Below, piece after piece: positions 62,855 to 64,000 of a DNA stretch of 64,000 nucleotides (position 1 is the stretch's first letter; the number at the start of each line of letters is the position of its first letter). Origin of the DNA: Casuarina equisetifolia (taxonomy: Eukaryota > Streptophyta > Magnoliopsida > Fagales > Casuarinaceae); assembly GCA_028551475.1 (NCBI GenBank), contig CM052357.1, positions 21,928,451 through 21,992,450 on the forward strand, read 5' to 3'. Made by a program: the position numbers and the translations under genes. Below the pieces are notes generated by a model, which saw only the letters and a list, made by a program, of their open reading frames with translations, was not told the origin of the DNA and did no database searches.

Positions 62855-63753
62855 CTATACCATATTGGGCCTTTGTGGCAACAGGAGATTATAAAACTTA
62901 TCATGTAAGAAGAAACTCCGTCCCTTGCTATCGACAGCCTTTTTCCACCCACACCATCCACCATTTACTATTTTCTTGATGTCATCATTGCCAGTGTAGT
63001 GGGGATCAAGAATAAGAAATGCGCAGTCTCCCGTTGCTTCATTGAAATCAACTCCCAATAGGGTATATGCAAGAACACCTCCACCTACGTTTTTTGAACA
63101 CTTCATAAAGAGACAGTTTCTAACGCTTTGACCAGAAAATGCACACAAAATCCAAGACAACTTGTGGTACAGCCAACAAAATAATCTTAACTATGGAATG
63201 AGTTTTTCAGCAAATAATCATGCCGACATTACAAGGTATGGCACTAACAAGTGCCATCATCTTTACTTCAGAGAACCCCACAAACAAATGGCAGACAAAT
63301 TAAAGAAATACTGACCAATCATAATGGGTGTTCCCTGATTCTCGAAGTGGAAGGCCAGCTCTCGGCATCTTTCAGGAAGCTCAACTCCAGATGCAACGTT
63401 AATCACCTTGCAGCTTACCTGTTCAAAGAAGCGTAACAAAATCCTGTCAAACTCAAAAACGCACGTTTCTGAACAGATACAACTAATTTCAGTCGACCAC
63501 TTTGAGTGTTTACGCCTGTAACATAACGGATATTTTTCCCTCAGGTTAAGTTATACCTCCCTTATCATCGTCAACATGCAAAGTGGGGACAAAAGAATCA
63601 ATGTTTACTGTTAATGACAATCACGAAAGCAGTACACTTACACCAAGAAGTTTGTCCAACACAAAGCTCAGCTCAATCGCACCAATCCACTCACGTGACC
63701 CGATAAAAGAAGGATCTTTATCACCAATCTCTACAAGTGACTGCTGTATTTCC
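62855..63753 (-). CDS. UFSP2: UFM1-specific protease 2 (peptidase C78), C-terminal part
   Basis: Cysteine protease that matures UFM1 and removes it from targets (known family). Three exons are visible: 63642-63753, 63316-63418, 62855-63084. The gene continues off the right edge, and 63754-64000 is intron. The joined protein reads [88 protein letters not shown] [10 protein letters not shown], and [11 protein letters not shown] at the stop. The Asp-x-His pair of the catalytic triad is in DPHYTG. The catalytic Cys exon would be further upstream, outside the window. Identification is firm because these motifs are near-invariant in plant UFSP2. Confidence 0.94.
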
Positions 63754-64000
63754 CTGATTAATTCGATTGATTAGTTAGCTTTACTAAAATGACACACAAG
63801 GTCCCCACTCATATAATTGTGATTTCCATTCCATGTGCAACAGTAATAATAATAAAGCACAGATAACAGATCAAAACTGACACAACTTCAGGTTACATAA
63901 TCCATCAAAAATGAAACACGTAAAGCAGTAAGTCCTGCTGAGTACAAGTCAAATAACTGAAAAGCAAACCACCTAGACGGGTTTAAAAGGAAAAGAGAAA

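Overview
The window looks like nuclear DNA from a eudicot plant. Genes have many short exons with GT-AG introns in AT-rich non-coding sequence, the protein families are plant-specific, and a retrotransposon island splits the gene space. I cannot name the species.

Layout. The 3' end of a callose synthase gene (GSL10/CALS9-like) is on the + strand at 24-3469. Every other intact gene is on the - strand: a five-finger CCCH zinc-finger protein (4796-9019), the histone H3K27 demethylase REF6 (10074-17236), an AP endonuclease of the APE1L type (20765-26405), a plastid CbbY-type HAD phosphatase (41458-45914), a TPR protein (46830-52085), an MA3-domain translation regulator of the MRF family (53029-57475), a PPR protein like EMB1006 (58969-62241), and the 3' part of the UFM1 protease UFSP2 (62855-63753, continuing off the right edge). 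I rebuilt exon chains by hand. All give open frames with GT-AG junctions, and the lengths (492, 1475, 362, 319, 650, 709 and 726 aa) fit the families.

The 26.4-41.4 kb stretch differs. It holds tRNA-like SINE copies, a decayed OTU-family deubiquitinase gene (OTU7-like) with a frameshift and lost exons, two blocks of CATA/CATGCA alternating purine-pyrimidine DNA flanking a ~250-bp tandem repeat, a decayed Ty3/gypsy element with one LTR-like end that is itself a large inverted repeat, a ~25-bp-period AATTAC/TTTACCA minisatellite, and a Ty1/copia pol remnant.

Context. From memory of Arabidopsis, the order UFSP2 - MA3 - CbbY - APE1L - REF6 - CCCH matches AT3G48380 to AT3G48440, and the TPR/MA3 pair matches the sister segment near AT5G63190-63200. 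If so, this is an old conserved block into which the TE/pseudogene island was inserted between APE1L and CbbY. The genes do not form one pathway. They cover chromatin (REF6), base-excision repair (APE1L), RNA binding and translation (CCCH, MRF), plastid metabolite repair and RNA processing (CbbY, PPR), UFM1 maturation (UFSP2) and callose deposition (GSL10). No CRISPR array, tRNA gene, rRNA gene or new multi-gene system was seen.
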